DNA of 45,313 nucleotides. Source: an uncultured Christensenella sp. (lineage in GTDB: Bacteria; Bacillota_A; Clostridia; Christensenellales; Borkfalkiaceae). The stretch is from the NCBI GenBank assembly GCA_910579295.1, contig CAJTTC010000015.1, forward strand, positions 1 to 45,313. The letters run 5' to 3'. The notes under the pieces were generated by a model. The model made no database searches and was not told where the DNA came from. It was given only the letters and a program-made list of their open reading frames with translations. Positions 1-10,315 of the stretch are shown here, one piece after another. Position numbers and translations under genes: made by a program. Every line of letters begins with the position of its first letter. Within the stretch, counting starts at the first letter, position 1.

Positions 1-48
1 GTACGAGTAGGCGTCGCTGACGGAGCGGTACACCACACGGGCCGACGA
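1..48 (-). repeat. DGR variable repeat (VR), 5' part
   Basis: It aligns to TR 45026-45073 without gaps. The six differences (bases 3, 9, 15, 17, 20 and 21) all lie opposite coding-strand adenines of the TR and change Asn codons (for example AAC to TAC, GAC, AGC, GTC). Homology ends around base 48. Confidence 0.9.
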
Positions 49-3000
49 GTTGGAACACCAGAATTTGTCGCCGTAGTGGGTTGTTTCTGTGGCGTTGAGC
101 AACACCGGCACCACGTCCATGAAACGACCGTTATGTAATTCGGTAATCCATGAATCGGAGATTGTGCCACTCTTGACGGTTCTTTCTTCACCGGTTCCGT
201 ACTCGGTAAATTTCCAAACGTAGTAATCGGAGGTAACTCCGCCCATCCATTCTGCGACATTACCCCAAAGATTTTCGTAACCTATGGCGTTGATAGATGT
301 CGCATTTCGTAACGTCTGCGTATCGTCGTAATACCAGCCTCCGGCCGCACCGATAGCATTAGCCGGGTTCGCTATGGTGTCCTTCATGCCGAGGAAGGCG
401 GTCAAGCCTTGAACGGTAGTATTTGAGCCGGAGCCATATCCGCACACGCCTGAACTGTCACGGTCGCCATAGTTGGCCCAGAACAAACAAGCGATGTCGC
501 GGTGCATGGGGTACGTTATCGGGGTGAATCCCTCGCCACGTCTGCGGCAGTAATCAACGAACTGCGATTGTGATACGCTGACGGTTGCCGAAACGCCCGT
601 AATACTGCGAATCTGCAAATTACCGTAATATGCTTTCACAACACCGGCAAGCCATTGGCCGGTTCGCCAAGCGTCCGGCTCGATAGCGTGAATCTCCGGC
701 GAGGTGGTAAGCCACACGAAGGAGAAAGGAGCGTCGGCGCGGCAAGTGAAAGCGATTTTTTCAGCGTTGGCCGGAACGGAGGTAAACAGGTAAGAGCCTT
801 CGGTCATTCGTCCGCTATTGGCTGCGGCACGACCCACCACGTTGTTGTCTGCGTCGAGGAACACCGCGCCGTAAACCGATGAGTTCACGGCCGGCCATCG
901 TGCTTGCTTGTAACCCTTCACCGGGGCAACATATACGCGGTAATCATCGTAAACCGCGAGGCAGTCGTCGAAGGTGGTGTATGTGGTCGCCACTCGGCAA
1001 GCTGCGCGGTCGTGCAACTCCATATCTTCCGGGTAAAGTTTACGGCCCTCCGGCTGCGTTACAGCCTTCAGAGAGCTGAAGCAGTGGTAATGGCAACGGT
1101 TAATAAAATCGTCGATACCCTTGCACCAACGGTCAGGCTCGTACATCATGAAATCGCCTTCGTCGGCCTTCGTCGGGTGGTTGAAACCTTGTGTATTGGC
1201 CTCCGTGCCGTCATGATAACGGCGGCTATCGGTATCGTCAAGCGGACAAACGAGCATTTTGCCGGACGCTACATATTTAGCCATTACGCGGTGACGCTTC
1301 GCCATGATAGCGGCGACGTGCGCCGACGGTTTGAAAGTGTTGTCGTAGTCGTAGCCCGTTTCGTTATCGAGGTTTGAGATATTTTTTGAATCTGACACCG
1401 TTTCGTCGTACTTGATAACCGTCCATTCCGGCTGCTTTATGTTCAGTTCGGGGAAATGGGCCTGTAACTCGTTGAACTCCGATTCTTCGAGGTATTTCGT
1501 GAGTTGGTAAGTACCTACGAGGCGGCAAGTCGTCACGTTGTTACCGTTTTCATCGACACCCTTCATCGTCAGGAACTTGCGGAGGAGTTCACCGCGACCG
1601 CTCTCGTCTATGCCCGTAACACGGAGGTAGGTCGTAGAGGGGCAACGGTTGAGAAGGGTCTGCCAGTCAATCAGCGGACAGTTATCAACGACAAGGCGAG
1701 TAACCGCCGGAGTTCCGGAGAAGGTCAGCGCGTCGGGCGCGAGGTTCTGAAGGTATCGTAATTCGAGCGTCTGGAGCGAGGCCGGTAACTTTGCCGTTGA
1801 CATCGTTCCGCCTTGTGCGAATATCACGTTTGTAAGCTGCGTATCTGCCGCGTCGAGAGTTTCGAGTTTACGATTTTCGGCCAGATTCAGAGAGGTAAGG
1901 CCGTTCAGTCCGTTAACATCAAGAGAACGGAGGTTCCGGCAATTTTCGAGAATCAGGCCTGTGAGAGCCTTCTGCCCAGTCGAGCAAGAAGCGTCAAGAT
2001 TGCGGAGGCGAATACACTTGTTAAGGTTAAGCGTTCCGACAATAGCGTGACTTATGTCCGTAAGGTTGAGCGACTGAATACGAGAGGCCCCGTAAATGTT
2101 CTGCGGGTCGTTGATGATAAGATTTTGTTTGAAGGTAAGAGTTATTTCGTCACCTTGGCCATTTGCACGGAGGCCAGAAACCGTGGGGTCGCCGTTGGTG
2201 TAGCCATAGCCGAAACAAAATCTTTCCGCCGCCGTTATCTTCACGTTGCGAGGATTCGCCGCAAAGTTATACGAGAAATACACCGGGAACGCGTCGTCGC
2301 GGTATGTGCCGGCGCAATACTCCGAATCCAGAAGGTTGAAGCGGTTAACGATTGTATAGGTACGATGAGCGTAGCGCGAACCCTGAAGGGCGTAGAGATA
2401 GTCGCGCCCTTCTTCGATGAGCGGAAGAATATATTTATATTCTCCGTCCTTATTGTAGATACGTTCGCACCATTCGCCCATAAATTGGTTGTTGAACACG
2501 TCCAGAACGTACTCCGTTGACATCACCGAACGGATAGAACGGGCAACCTCGGCGAGTTTTTCGGGGCAACCGCGAACGAGTTCCCAGAGTACCGAATCAT
2601 GTCCGGCGAAACAGTACGCGCCTTGGCTCTCGTCCACGGTATCGAAATCAATCATGTAATCGAATTTCAGGTACGAATCGTTTCGTTCGCCGAAAAGCGT
2701 ATCCATATCGTAGGGCAAAATGTACCATATAAGGCCATCCCACGTTGCGAACATCATGTTTTTCGCGCGGTTATCCACCGCCATGAAATAGTTCGTCAGC
2801 GCGTACCATGCGAACGGGGCTTCATTGGCGAAATACTGCGTATATTCGCGGAGGAATTTCGACGGATTGCCCTTACAACTCTGAATCCACGACCATAAGC
2901 GTATAACTGCCGCTTTGTCGTCCTCGTGAGCGTCTGCCCATTTGGTGTCGGCCTTAAATCGGAACTCCAATTCATCATCGAAATTCGTCATGTCAGCCGT

Positions 3001-6000
3001 GCCGAACAGACAGAGAGCCGCCGAGTTGTTCAGGAACTCGACACAGATACAGCGATTACGTTCACCGCCGAGGGCTGCTTCATCGTTGAAACCTTCGATA
3101 CCCTCGAACCCGTAAACTTGGTGCGATTCCGATTTCTCGTTGTTGAAATTGTATTTACCGAGGAATTTCGCCACTCCCTCGCCGTTGTTGTCGTAGAAAA
3201 GGTTTATCGGGAAACCGTCAACGCCCACGCGCACATCGTAGTCACCTTTATAGGCAGCTTGCGGGGGTGTGAGCCAGCCACAGCGGCGGAAAATATCGTT
3301 AACTATACGAACGCCGCCGGTGTTGTGCGTACTCGACGAATCCGAAAAATCCGCCTTCAGACAGAAGATTGATACAGGACGCGCCCCCGGCTTGAAACTG
3401 TAAGTCATATCCGGAACCGGAACTCCGTTAACCTCCAGAGTGCAACCGTATTGCTCTCGGAGTAAATAGATACGGTAGTTTTTACGCGGGTATGTCGTCG
3501 AACTGGTACCCTGTATTCGCAAACCTACATTACGGGCAACGAAATCGTATTCCTTGCCGTAGGGCGAATAAAAGTATATATCAACCGTAACCTCGAATTT
3601 CTTGTTATTCGTCTGGTTAACAAGGTCAACATCGCCGACAATGCGCATACAGCCTTTACCCTGTGCGCGGAGTTTGTCGATGTCCACCGCGTCCTCGTCG
3701 TTGAGAATGTCGTTTTTCTGGAACAGTATAACCATTTCGTCAGCCGTCGAGCGGTCAACCATAAAGTTAGACAACATTTCATCATCAGAGAGGGCGCGGT
3801 CGTATATGCGCACGTTACGGAGTTCCACGTCTGCCGCGTCAGAACTTACGGTAATTTTAGCCGGGTTTATCTGCATGAGCGAGGCGGCGGCCTGGTACTG
3901 GAGTGAGCGGTCGCGAATACCGTTAACATACAGATGTAAAAGGCGGTTTTCGTTTTTGCTCTCAACCACGAACGCTATTTTAATCGGAATATCCGGGGCG
4001 AATTTCGTTTCAAGTTCCTGACCGCCTGAAACAACCATACGAGCCTGTTCGGTAGTCATTTCAAGACCCACGCCGTCGGCGAAACACGACATAACAACGC
4101 CGTTACGGTCTGACACGTTGGAACACATCAGTTCCGCCTCCACGGTGAAGCCTGTCGCTGTCGCGTCTTTTGCAAACGGGGTATCGTTAATTGTGATACT
4201 TGCACCGTTTGTAAGTAAAAGCGCGTCGCCTGTCCATCCGTTGTTGCTCCAGTCGAAACCGTGGAAATCGGTCGTTATACCTTCAAATTCCCAAACGCCC
4301 GGATTCCCCTCGGCGTTACTGCGTCCGGCTGCGGACAACCTTACACGAAGGGAATCCGTAACCTCAATTAAATCAATGTCGGATTCTACTACCTCGATGT
4401 TAAAGAGGTAATCGGTTTCGCCTGTTTTGAATTTCATCGCCTCCGTTCCGGGAGCGGTGAAACGGTTAGTGTACCGCTGAACGGTGCGCGGGGCTGTGAT
4501 AGACTGCATAACCACTCCGTCGTGATATACGTCCATGCTTGCCGGAGTGGTATCAGGGTCGAACACCACAAAATCAAAATCAAGGCGTTCAAACTGACCG
4601 ATTTCCAGCGTTGGAGTGAGGTAATCGTTATTCTCGAAAATCCGCCCGTCGGCGAAGATAATCATCGTACCGATAAACGGAGCCGGAGCATAACCGGTTG
4701 CCGGTTTCTTCAGAAGGTCGATAAAAATAGATTCCGAACGGAGTGTAAGAGTGTCCGAGGCTTCGAGTTCGGCGACCATCTGAATGTTGTGCCGTCCGAC
4801 AGTAAGCCCCGACAACGGAACGGTAAAGCTGCCGTTCGTTTTGCCGGATTTCGTTACCTCCTTTGTGTCGTATGCCTCTCCGTCGAGATATAGGGTTATG
4901 GTCTTGCGGCCGGAACCCGACACAGTGAAAGGAATCGCAACGGTATCGTATGGGCCGTAACCGCCTCCGGCGATAGAGTTCGCCAATGAGTAGGCACTTG
5001 AAAGGGTCAGCGTCATAGCCTTGACGCGGGCGGTAGCCTGACGGGTGCGCGTGGCTCCTGTTTCCGGGTCGATTACCGAGGCTTTAACCGTGATGTCGGT
5101 TGTTCCGCTTCGGACGTAACTTGTTATGTCGAGTTCGTAATCACCTGCGGCCACGTCGTTGAGAGTGGTCGTAAAAGTAGTAACCGCGCCATTCTTGACA
5201 GTAATTTCGATGTCGGCGCGTTGGCCGGTCGATTCTCCGCCTTGGTCGCCTCCGAGATACTGGTGGTCGTATCGGTAAAGGAGTTTCACGGGGCTACCCT
5301 CGCGGATTGTATCGTTATCAACCGAGGCGGAAAGTATGATTTTAGCGGTAGCCCCGGTTTCACCGCTTCCGCCTGTACTTACGGGAATATCACACCCGGC
5401 AATCTCTTGACGCTGGTCGTTGATGATTGCGAGGTGAATCTCCGTTCCCTCGTCGTTCATCGTAGCGTCGAGGTCGGCGACTGTTTTACCCTGAAGGTCG
5501 GTAATTGCTTGCGTAATTACGTTGTTTTGTACCGGGTTGGTTGACTTGTCGTTTAGAGTTTCGTCCACCTCCAGCTCGTCAACGGTGATATTTACGATAC
5601 CTTCAGCGTCGGGGTTTACGGGGGTGTTATTGAGTTTAATCCCGGTAATTGTACCCTTCCCGCCGGTGTCCTCCCAGCTCTCTGCCTTTTCCCACTGGGT
5701 GAGCGTCGAGCCTTTGAACTGCTTCGTTTCCCAGTCGCCTGTGCCGAGGCGGTAGGTTATCCAGCGACCGAGAGCGCGGTGAGTGGCCGGAACTGCCTCG
5801 ATAGCGGCCTGAAGGTCATAGAATCCGTTTTCGGGCGGAACGAGTTCCGTCACGTTAATAAGATTACCCGCGCCCTTTTGGCCTACGCCCTGCCAATCCT
5901 CCCAATCTGCCGCCGCTGTCAAGTCTGCGGCTTTACCGTTGCGGAATTTCAAGCCTCCGGCGGTAAACAGATATTGAACAAAGTGGTACGTTGTCGGTTT

Positions 6001-6621
6001 TCCTACGGCGTTCGGACCGGCATAACGGTAAACAATAAGAATTTCATCGGTCGGGCCTTCCAGAAAATAGAATCCCGCTTCGGTGAGCGCGTTCAGATTG
6101 TAGCCGTTATCTTCAACCTTGAAACCGGCTTCGAGGAGTTCGGTTTTATACTGAAGGTCACTAATCGAATAGCCTTGTTCGCGTATTTTCTTGGCGTTTT
6201 CGGTGATACGCTCGTCGATAGCCGAGAGCAACGCCACAAGGCTGTCCGAATCCGTCACACCATTCAGGAAGGTGATAATTTCGTTAAAATTCTCGATTGC
6301 CGTCGAGGCGTTCTTGCCGAGAAGGTTGTTAATTGCCGTTCGGTTAGTGGCTGCGGCCGTCTGCGCGTCTGAAGCTGTTCGCGTCACCGTCTGGAGAGCG
6401 AGCTGAAGCGTGTCGATAGTGCGTTGCAGAGCCGCGTCGGCTGCCTGTCGTTCGGCTTTCTCGGTTGCTACCGCCGAGTTATTCGTCAAAAGGTCTTTAT
6501 AACCCTTATTGAGAAAATCGAACACACGGGCGACCATCTCGTTTGTAACGCTTTCGGGGTCCTCGGCGTTCCAGATAACCGTTATAAGGTTATCAATAAA
6601 CTGTTGTGTCGTGTCTGCCAT
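1..6621 (-). CDS. DGR target: giant multidomain receptor-binding tail protein (5' part, runs off the left edge)
   Basis: The frame opens with ATG at 6621 and stays open to base 1, giving 2207 codons; the last 45 codons appear at the other end of the window. Domains in order: a helical, coiled-coil-like region (about residues 45-110); beta-rich repeats; a LamG/concanavalin-like domain (about 765-940); a CotH-kinase-like domain (about 1030-1320) with GLRIQGTSSTTYPRKNYRI, CLKADFSDSSSTHN and WYILPYDMDTLFG; leucine-rich repeats (about 1520-1640, e.g. LTSLNLAENRKLETLD); and a C-terminal FGE-sulfatase/C-type-lectin domain (from about 2000) with GYENLWGNVAEWMGG. The C-terminus carries the variable repeat. 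It follows the tail hub genes with a 12-bp gap, as expected for a distal tail fibre that binds the host surface. The kinase activity of the CotH-like part is untested. Confidence is high for the DGR target role and moderate for the middle domains. Confidence 0.88.
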   Translation of the reverse strand, partial: MADTTQQFIDNLITVIWNAEDPESVTNEMVARVFDFLNKGYKDLLTNNSAVATEKAERQAADAALQRTIDTLQLALQTVTRTASDAQTAAATNRTAINNLLGKNASTAIENFNEIITFLNGVTDSDSLVALLSAIDERITENAKKIREQGYSISDLQYKTELLEAGFKVEDNGYNLNALTEAGFYFLEGPTDEILIVYRYAGPNAVGKPTTYHFVQYLFTAGGLKFRNGKAADLTAAADWEDWQGVGQKGAGNLINVTELVPPENGFYDLQAAIEAVPATHRALGRWITYRLGTGDWETKQFKGSTLTQWEKAESWEDTGGKGTITGIKLNNTPVNPDAEGIVNITVDELEVDETLNDKSTNPVQNNVITQAITDLQGKTVADLDATMNDEGTEIHLAIINDQRQEIAGCDIPVSTGGSGETGATAKIILSASVDNDTIREGSPVKLLYRYDHQYLGGDQGGESTGQRADIEITVKNGAVTTFTTTLNDVAAGDYELDITSYVRSGTTDITVKASVIDPETGATRTRQATARVKAMTLTLSSAYSLANSIAGGGYGPYDTVAIPFTVSGSGRKTITLYLDGEAYDTKEVTKSGKTNGSFTVPLSGLTVGRHNIQMVAELEASDTLTLRSESIFIDLLKKPATGYAPAPFIGTMIIFADGRIFENNDYLTPTLEIGQFERLDFDFVVFDPDTTPASMDVYHDGVVMQSITAPRTVQRYTNRFTAPGTEAMKFKTGETDYLFNIEVVESDIDLIEVTDSLRVRLSAAGRSNAEGNPGVWEFEGITTDFHGFDWSNNGWTGDALLLTNGASITINDTPFAKDATATGFTVEAELMCSNVSDRNGVVMSCFADGVGLEMTTEQARMVVSGGQELETKFAPDIPIKIAFVVESKNENRLLHLYVNGIRDRSLQYQAAASLMQINPAKITVSSDAADVELRNVRIYDRALSDDEMLSNFMVDRSTADEMVILFQKNDILNDEDAVDIDKLRAQGKGCMRIVGDVDLVNQTNNKKFEVTVDIYFYSPYGKEYDFVARNVGLRIQGTSSTTYPRKNYRIYLLREQYGCTLEVNGVPVPDMTYSFKPGARPVSIFCLKADFSDSSSTHNTGGVRIVNDIFRRCGWLTPPQAAYKGDYDVRVGVDGFPINLFYDNNGEGVAKFLGKYNFNNEKSESHQVYGFEGIEGFNDEAALGGERNRCICVEFLNNSAALCLFGTADMTNFDDELEFRFKADTKWADAHEDDKAAVIRLWSWIQSCKGNPSKFLREYTQYFANEAPFAWYALTNYFMAVDNRAKNMMFATWDGLIWYILPYDMDTLFGERNDSYLKFDYMIDFDTVDESQGAYCFAGHDSVLWELVRGCPEKLAEVARSIRSVMSTEYVLDVFNNQFMGEWCERIYNKDGEYKYILPLIEEGRDYLYALQGSRYAHRTYTIVNRFNLLDSEYCAGTYRDDAFPVYFSYNFAANPRNVKITAAERFCFGYGYTNGDPTVSGLRANGQGDEITLTFKQNLIINDPQNIYGASRIQSLNLTDISHAIVGTLNLNKCIRLRNLDASCSTGQKALTGLILENCRNLRSLDVNGLNGLTSLNLAENRKLETLDAADTQLTNVIFAQGGTMSTAKLPASLQTLELRYLQNLAPDALTFSGTPAVTRLVVDNCPLIDWQTLLNRCPSTTYLRVTGIDESGRGELLRKFLTMKGVDENGNNVTTCRLVGTYQLTKYLEESEFNELQAHFPELNIKQPEWTVIKYDETVSDSKNISNLDNETGYDYDNTFKPSAHVAAIMAKRHRVMAKYVASGKMLVCPLDDTDSRRYHDGTEANTQGFNHPTKADEGDFMMYEPDRWCKGIDDFINRCHYHCFSSLKAVTQPEGRKLYPEDMELHDRAACRVATTYTTFDDCLAVYDDYRVYVAPVKGYKQARWPAVNSSVYGAVFLDADNNVVGRAAANSGRMTEGSYLFTSVPANAEKIAFTCRADAPFSFVWLTTSPEIHAIEPDAWRTGQWLAGVVKAYYGNLQIRSITGVSATVSVSQSQFVDYCRRRGEGFTPITYPMHRDIACLFWANYGDRDSSGVCGYGSGSNTTVQGLTAFLGMKDTIANPANAIGAAGGWYYDDTQTLRNATSINAIGYENLWGNVAEWMGGVTSDYYVWKFTEYGTGEERTVKSGTISDSWITELHNGRFMDVVPVLLNATETTHYGDKFWCSNSSARVVYRSVSDAYSY

Positions 6622-6633
6622 TGTGATAATGAG

Positions 6634-7821
6634 TTAATTAAATTGTTTGCTGAACTGCTTCGAGAATACTCGCGGTTTGCGGCCTTCCGTTCCGTCGATG
6701 ATGTCTTGCATGATGTTGGTTTCATCTTCCGCCATTTGCAACTTGACGGTGAATTTTTGGGGCGTTTCCGGACGCGGCTTGTATTTGAGTTCCTCGATAG
6801 AGGGTATAACTTTAACCGGGAGTTCCGAGAGGTCGAGCAAATAAACCTCCTCGCTGCCTATCATATCCATGAGGAAACGGACGGTATCAGCCCGCATAAC
6901 TCCGGTTTCGATTGTTAGCGATTGGGGGCGTGTGATACGTTCGCGGTCGGCGGTGAAATCGTCGGTTTCAGCGTCGTATCTGCTGAATCTTGCTTCATCG
7001 GCTGCGGCGTAATCGGGTGTAATGGTAAGTTCTCCGGCAAGTTCGATAATCTCGAATACACCGAGAGAATTGCGGAATTTCAGGCGGTAGCGTTCCCGTG
7101 CCGGGTCGCTCCGCTCAATTACTATGCTGCAAGAGTATTGCGAGGGGTCGCCCTTGTATATGTCGAAACTATTCGACAAAACTCCGTATTCATCGAAAAA
7201 CTGTTTTCGTAGCGCGTCAATATCAAGCGCAAAAATACCGTTGTCGAAATTCCCGTCTTGTATTAGAGTTTTGCCCGTCGTTCGTTCTACAACGGTCATA
7301 TACAGAAATCTCTCCAGACTTATGAAATAGAGCGGATAAAGTTCCGTTTCCTTCATCACTATGCGCCACCCTGCGGTTCGGGTTGTCATAAAAAAGTTAT
7401 TGGCGTTGTTGAGAAAACGGGCCTCGAAAGCGTCGGTTTTCATTCTGGCATAACGTCGGTAATTCTGACGCGAAACGCCTCCGGCGATAATAAGGCACTC
7501 CCATTCGTCCAGATTATCCTCGGTAATATCAACGTAAATTTTGCGTTCGGAAATCGTGCCGTTGTCCTCGACCTCACGAACTCCGTTTATGTGGTACGAC
7601 ATTATCGGTTCGCCGATAGTGTAGGCGTATGCGTCCACAATCTCGGAGATATTGACGCTAAAGGGCTGGTTATAACGACCCACATAGCGTTGGTTCATGC
7701 CGCTGGCATAGACGGTGAACGGAATCCCGGTAATAGGATTGTAGTCGTCAACCGTCAAGCTGCTGCGTAGCAATATCGGATTTTTTGAAAAGGCGATACC
7801 CTTTTTTACATTTGAATCCAT
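6634..7821 (-). CDS. Tail hub / baseplate protein (putative)
   Basis: A 395-residue protein with no motif I can name. It lacks a signal peptide and membrane segments and looks like a mixed alpha/beta virion protein. The N-terminal half contains FTVYASGMNQRYVGRYNQPF and the C-terminal part has beta-rich stretches ending in a basic tail (KQFSKQFN). It lies between a tail protein (8079-10307) and the receptor-binding protein, with 11- and 12-bp gaps, inside one tail operon. That position (tape measure, distal tail, this gene, fibre) suggests an upper-baseplate or hub component linking the fibre to the tail tip. The role is inferred from gene order only. Confidence 0.6.
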   Translation of the reverse strand: MDSNVKKGIAFSKNPILLRSSLTVDDYNPITGIPFTVYASGMNQRYVGRYNQPFSVNISEIVDAYAYTIGEPIMSYHINGVREVEDNGTISERKIYVDITEDNLDEWECLIIAGGVSRQNYRRYARMKTDAFEARFLNNANNFFMTTRTAGWRIVMKETELYPLYFISLERFLYMTVVERTTGKTLIQDGNFDNGIFALDIDALRKQFFDEYGVLSNSFDIYKGDPSQYSCSIVIERSDPARERYRLKFRNSLGVFEIIELAGELTITPDYAAADEARFSRYDAETDDFTADRERITRPQSLTIETGVMRADTVRFLMDMIGSEEVYLLDLSELPVKVIPSIEELKYKPRPETPQKFTVKLQMAEDETNIMQDIIDGTEGRKPRVFSKQFSKQFN

Positions 7822-7832
7822 TGTAAGCGGGT

Positions 7833-8054
7833 TTAAGGTTTGGCCGTAACCATGAGTATAGAACCGGTGAAGGAGATTTCAACGGGGTGAGCGTTAATAA
7901 ACTCGTCGCGCTCGGTACTGGGTGTTGTCAGGAACTTGTAAAACTGTTCCTTATTCCCCACATTCGTTTCACGCCACACTTCGTAGAGGGCGTTAACGTC
8001 TGCCGCTTGTGGGGCTGCTGTTATGTTATTGGCTTCCATGATTGCAAATTTCAT
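7833..8054 (-). CDS. Small hypothetical tail-operon protein
   Basis: A 73-residue soluble protein of unknown function. It begins MKFAIMEANNITAAPQ and ends in a hydrophobic beta strand (ISFTGSILMVTAKP). It sits tightly between two tail genes (11 bp downstream, 24 bp upstream) on the same strand, so it is probably co-transcribed and may be a minor tail-tip component or assembly factor. A later start at MEANN (codon 6) is possible. No catalytic motif is visible. Confidence 0.6.
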   Translation of the reverse strand: MKFAIMEANNITAAPQAADVNALYEVWRETNVGNKEQFYKFLTTPSTERDEFINAHPVEISFTGSILMVTAKP

Positions 8055-8078
8055 TGAATTGCCACGGAGGGCAAAGGA

Positions 8079-10307
8079 CTAACGATGCGCACTTACGAGC
8101 GTTACGGTATAGGTGATTCTAATAGTGATTTGTCCTAACGGGATTTCGCCCGGCTCCGTTTCGTAATGGTCCGGGTCGCCTTCTGAAACGTCGTACAGTT
8201 CCCATATTTCGTAGGTGGCGCGGGCCTGGTACTGGCGCGTTCTGGTCGCTCCCTCCATATTACAAGTACCGTCCGCGTTGTACGGGTCGGATTCCCACGT
8301 TAAGCCGGTTTTCTGCACAGTTACAGGCATGGCAAGGCCGGGCCATGTGTAAATATTTGGTGCTTGATAGTCCGGGTTAGCATTTTTCCACGCCTTGATT
8401 GCGGCGTTTTTGCTCTCGGTTGAGTTATAAACCGTCTGAAGGGTGTCCGAAACGTATTTCCAGTAATAGTCGGTATCTAACAAAGTAAAATTCGGTATAT
8501 TCTGTTCAGTGGCGATGTTGTACGTTCCTTGCGTTTGAATTGTCCGTAACTTGATTTCCACGGCAATCTCTTTACCACCGGGCAAATAATAGTTAACGGT
8601 ATCAATCAGGCAGCGCACACCCTTGAACATTACCGGGCGGAACATATCGAGCTGCTGAATCTCTTGCAGCTTTAGGCGGCCTTTAATTTCAATCGTTCGC
8701 GCTCCATGCCTCAAAATTTCATCATACTGCCGCCAATACTTATCGAACAGGCCGCCTTTATACTGAAACAGTAGGGAGGTTGTGTGCTGCTTTCCGTCCT
8801 TGAACGTGTCGCCTGTCACTGACGCGAACCGGCCTTCTGTACTGTCGTAGCTCGTTTCAATTCCGGTAAAAGCGAACATAAACGCCAGCGGCGTATCTCC
8901 ACCCTCCGGTCCGTCAGAACCTTTAATATAACTGTGGTTGTGACGCATACCCTTCAGATAAAAAGGTACGTCGTCGGCAAAATCGCCGTAAGTTCCGTAA
9001 GCGGTTTTTCGTATCTGGACATGAGCCAGCGGCACAAATTCGTCGTCCGATGTGATTTCTTCAGCCTCTACTACGGGCGTTTTCGGGTCCCAATTAAAAA
9101 AGCTGGTAGAACCTTCCTTCGATTTCCTGTTTACTTTATCATATCTCGACCATACCGCCGTTTTTCGGTTAAAAGTAAAACTTATATTTTCATTTTCGAC
9201 AACTGAATCACCGATTTGAGAGGAATCGAAATTCTTAAAAAAGTCCTCGAATCTCTCCGTTTCCGGCTCGGCGCAATCTATCGAGGTGGAGGCGGATAAC
9301 TTGATATATTTCCCCTTGTCGTAGTTCACCACGGGCGGCTCGGATATTATATTACTTAAATCCTTTTGAGCCGGTTTGTTGATTATGTCGCCGATAAAGG
9401 CCATAGTTACGCGGCAAGTGCTGAAATCGACATGATAGACGAGGCCGAAACGCGCCCAGAGGGCGGCCATGAACGCCTCGACCGTCACGTCCGGCATGAG
9501 GTCGATATAATTAACATCTTTCTGACAACAGGAATCAGCGCAATTATTCAGCACGACAAGCCGGGCGAGGTCGTTATCAGTCTTGAACGGATTCGCAGCG
9601 ATTGACATACCTAAATCGGAAAATATCAACTCCAGAACACGCCACACCCTTACAAATGGCGTGAACCCGTAGTTTTCCGGAACTGAAACCTCCGTAACTG
9701 TTCCGTTGATTGTCCTTGTCACCTTATCGACGCTTCTTAACGCTTTGTATTGCATTGCGGTGCGCGTCCACATATTCAATATTTCGACCTTTTCGGGGTC
9801 GATAATAGAATATGTTTCGAGCCATCCTTCTTTGTCGATAGCGGTAACAATAGGGAAAACCGCCAAAGGGTTGGTTTTCGGGTCAGCGTTGTGATATATC
9901 TCGTTAAGTTCCGACATCAGGACGGCAAGCGATGAGTGTCGCCACATGGGGAGTGTCGAAAGTTCGGTCAGTTTCTTATTTTTCCATTTTTCGTAGGCCG
10001 TGGAGTTGTCGAACCCGACGTTAAAGGTTATACCGTCGCGGCTGTTTGCGCTTGTGTAATTCAGTGTGCCGCGACGTTGGTACGCGCCGTTCTCTATGAT
10101 ACAAGTCCGCTCCGGCTCGTTCGGATTCTCGGCGTTGTCAACTCGGACAACGTGGCCGGTCAGTCGGTTGTTACGCCTCGTCGGTGGAACGGTGGCCGGT
10201 ATTGATTGGCTGCCTTGGTCGTTAAATATCGGGTTGGTATCTTCAACGGCCATGCTGAAACCTTCGGGGAGGTCGAGAGCTTCCCCTTTGATAAGTATTT
10301 TTATCAT
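8079..10307 (-). CDS. Distal tail / tail-tip protein (putative)
   Basis: A 742-residue protein beginning MIKILIKGEALDLPEGFSM, followed by beta-rich segments that read like the N-terminal domain of distal tail proteins. The middle contains TVEAFMAALWARFGLVYHVD and the C-terminal part repeats short Y-W and G-rich strands. It has no membrane segment or signal peptide. It lies directly downstream of the tape measure gene (8-bp gap), where long-tailed phages usually encode the distal tail or hub protein that closes the tube. This type of N-terminus recurs in Bacteroidales siphovirus tails as I know them. The assignment rests on synteny and general composition. Confidence 0.62.
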   Translation of the reverse strand: MIKILIKGEALDLPEGFSMAVEDTNPIFNDQGSQSIPATVPPTRRNNRLTGHVVRVDNAENPNEPERTCIIENGAYQRRGTLNYTSANSRDGITFNVGFDNSTAYEKWKNKKLTELSTLPMWRHSSLAVLMSELNEIYHNADPKTNPLAVFPIVTAIDKEGWLETYSIIDPEKVEILNMWTRTAMQYKALRSVDKVTRTINGTVTEVSVPENYGFTPFVRVWRVLELIFSDLGMSIAANPFKTDNDLARLVVLNNCADSCCQKDVNYIDLMPDVTVEAFMAALWARFGLVYHVDFSTCRVTMAFIGDIINKPAQKDLSNIISEPPVVNYDKGKYIKLSASTSIDCAEPETERFEDFFKNFDSSQIGDSVVENENISFTFNRKTAVWSRYDKVNRKSKEGSTSFFNWDPKTPVVEAEEITSDDEFVPLAHVQIRKTAYGTYGDFADDVPFYLKGMRHNHSYIKGSDGPEGGDTPLAFMFAFTGIETSYDSTEGRFASVTGDTFKDGKQHTTSLLFQYKGGLFDKYWRQYDEILRHGARTIEIKGRLKLQEIQQLDMFRPVMFKGVRCLIDTVNYYLPGGKEIAVEIKLRTIQTQGTYNIATEQNIPNFTLLDTDYYWKYVSDTLQTVYNSTESKNAAIKAWKNANPDYQAPNIYTWPGLAMPVTVQKTGLTWESDPYNADGTCNMEGATRTRQYQARATYEIWELYDVSEGDPDHYETEPGEIPLGQITIRITYTVTLVSAHR

Positions 10308-10315
10308 AGCGGTAA

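Noticed and set aside
655..6406. Many plus-strand frames opposite the target gene
   Set aside because: All lie antisense to the continuous minus-strand frame from 6621 with recognisable domains.
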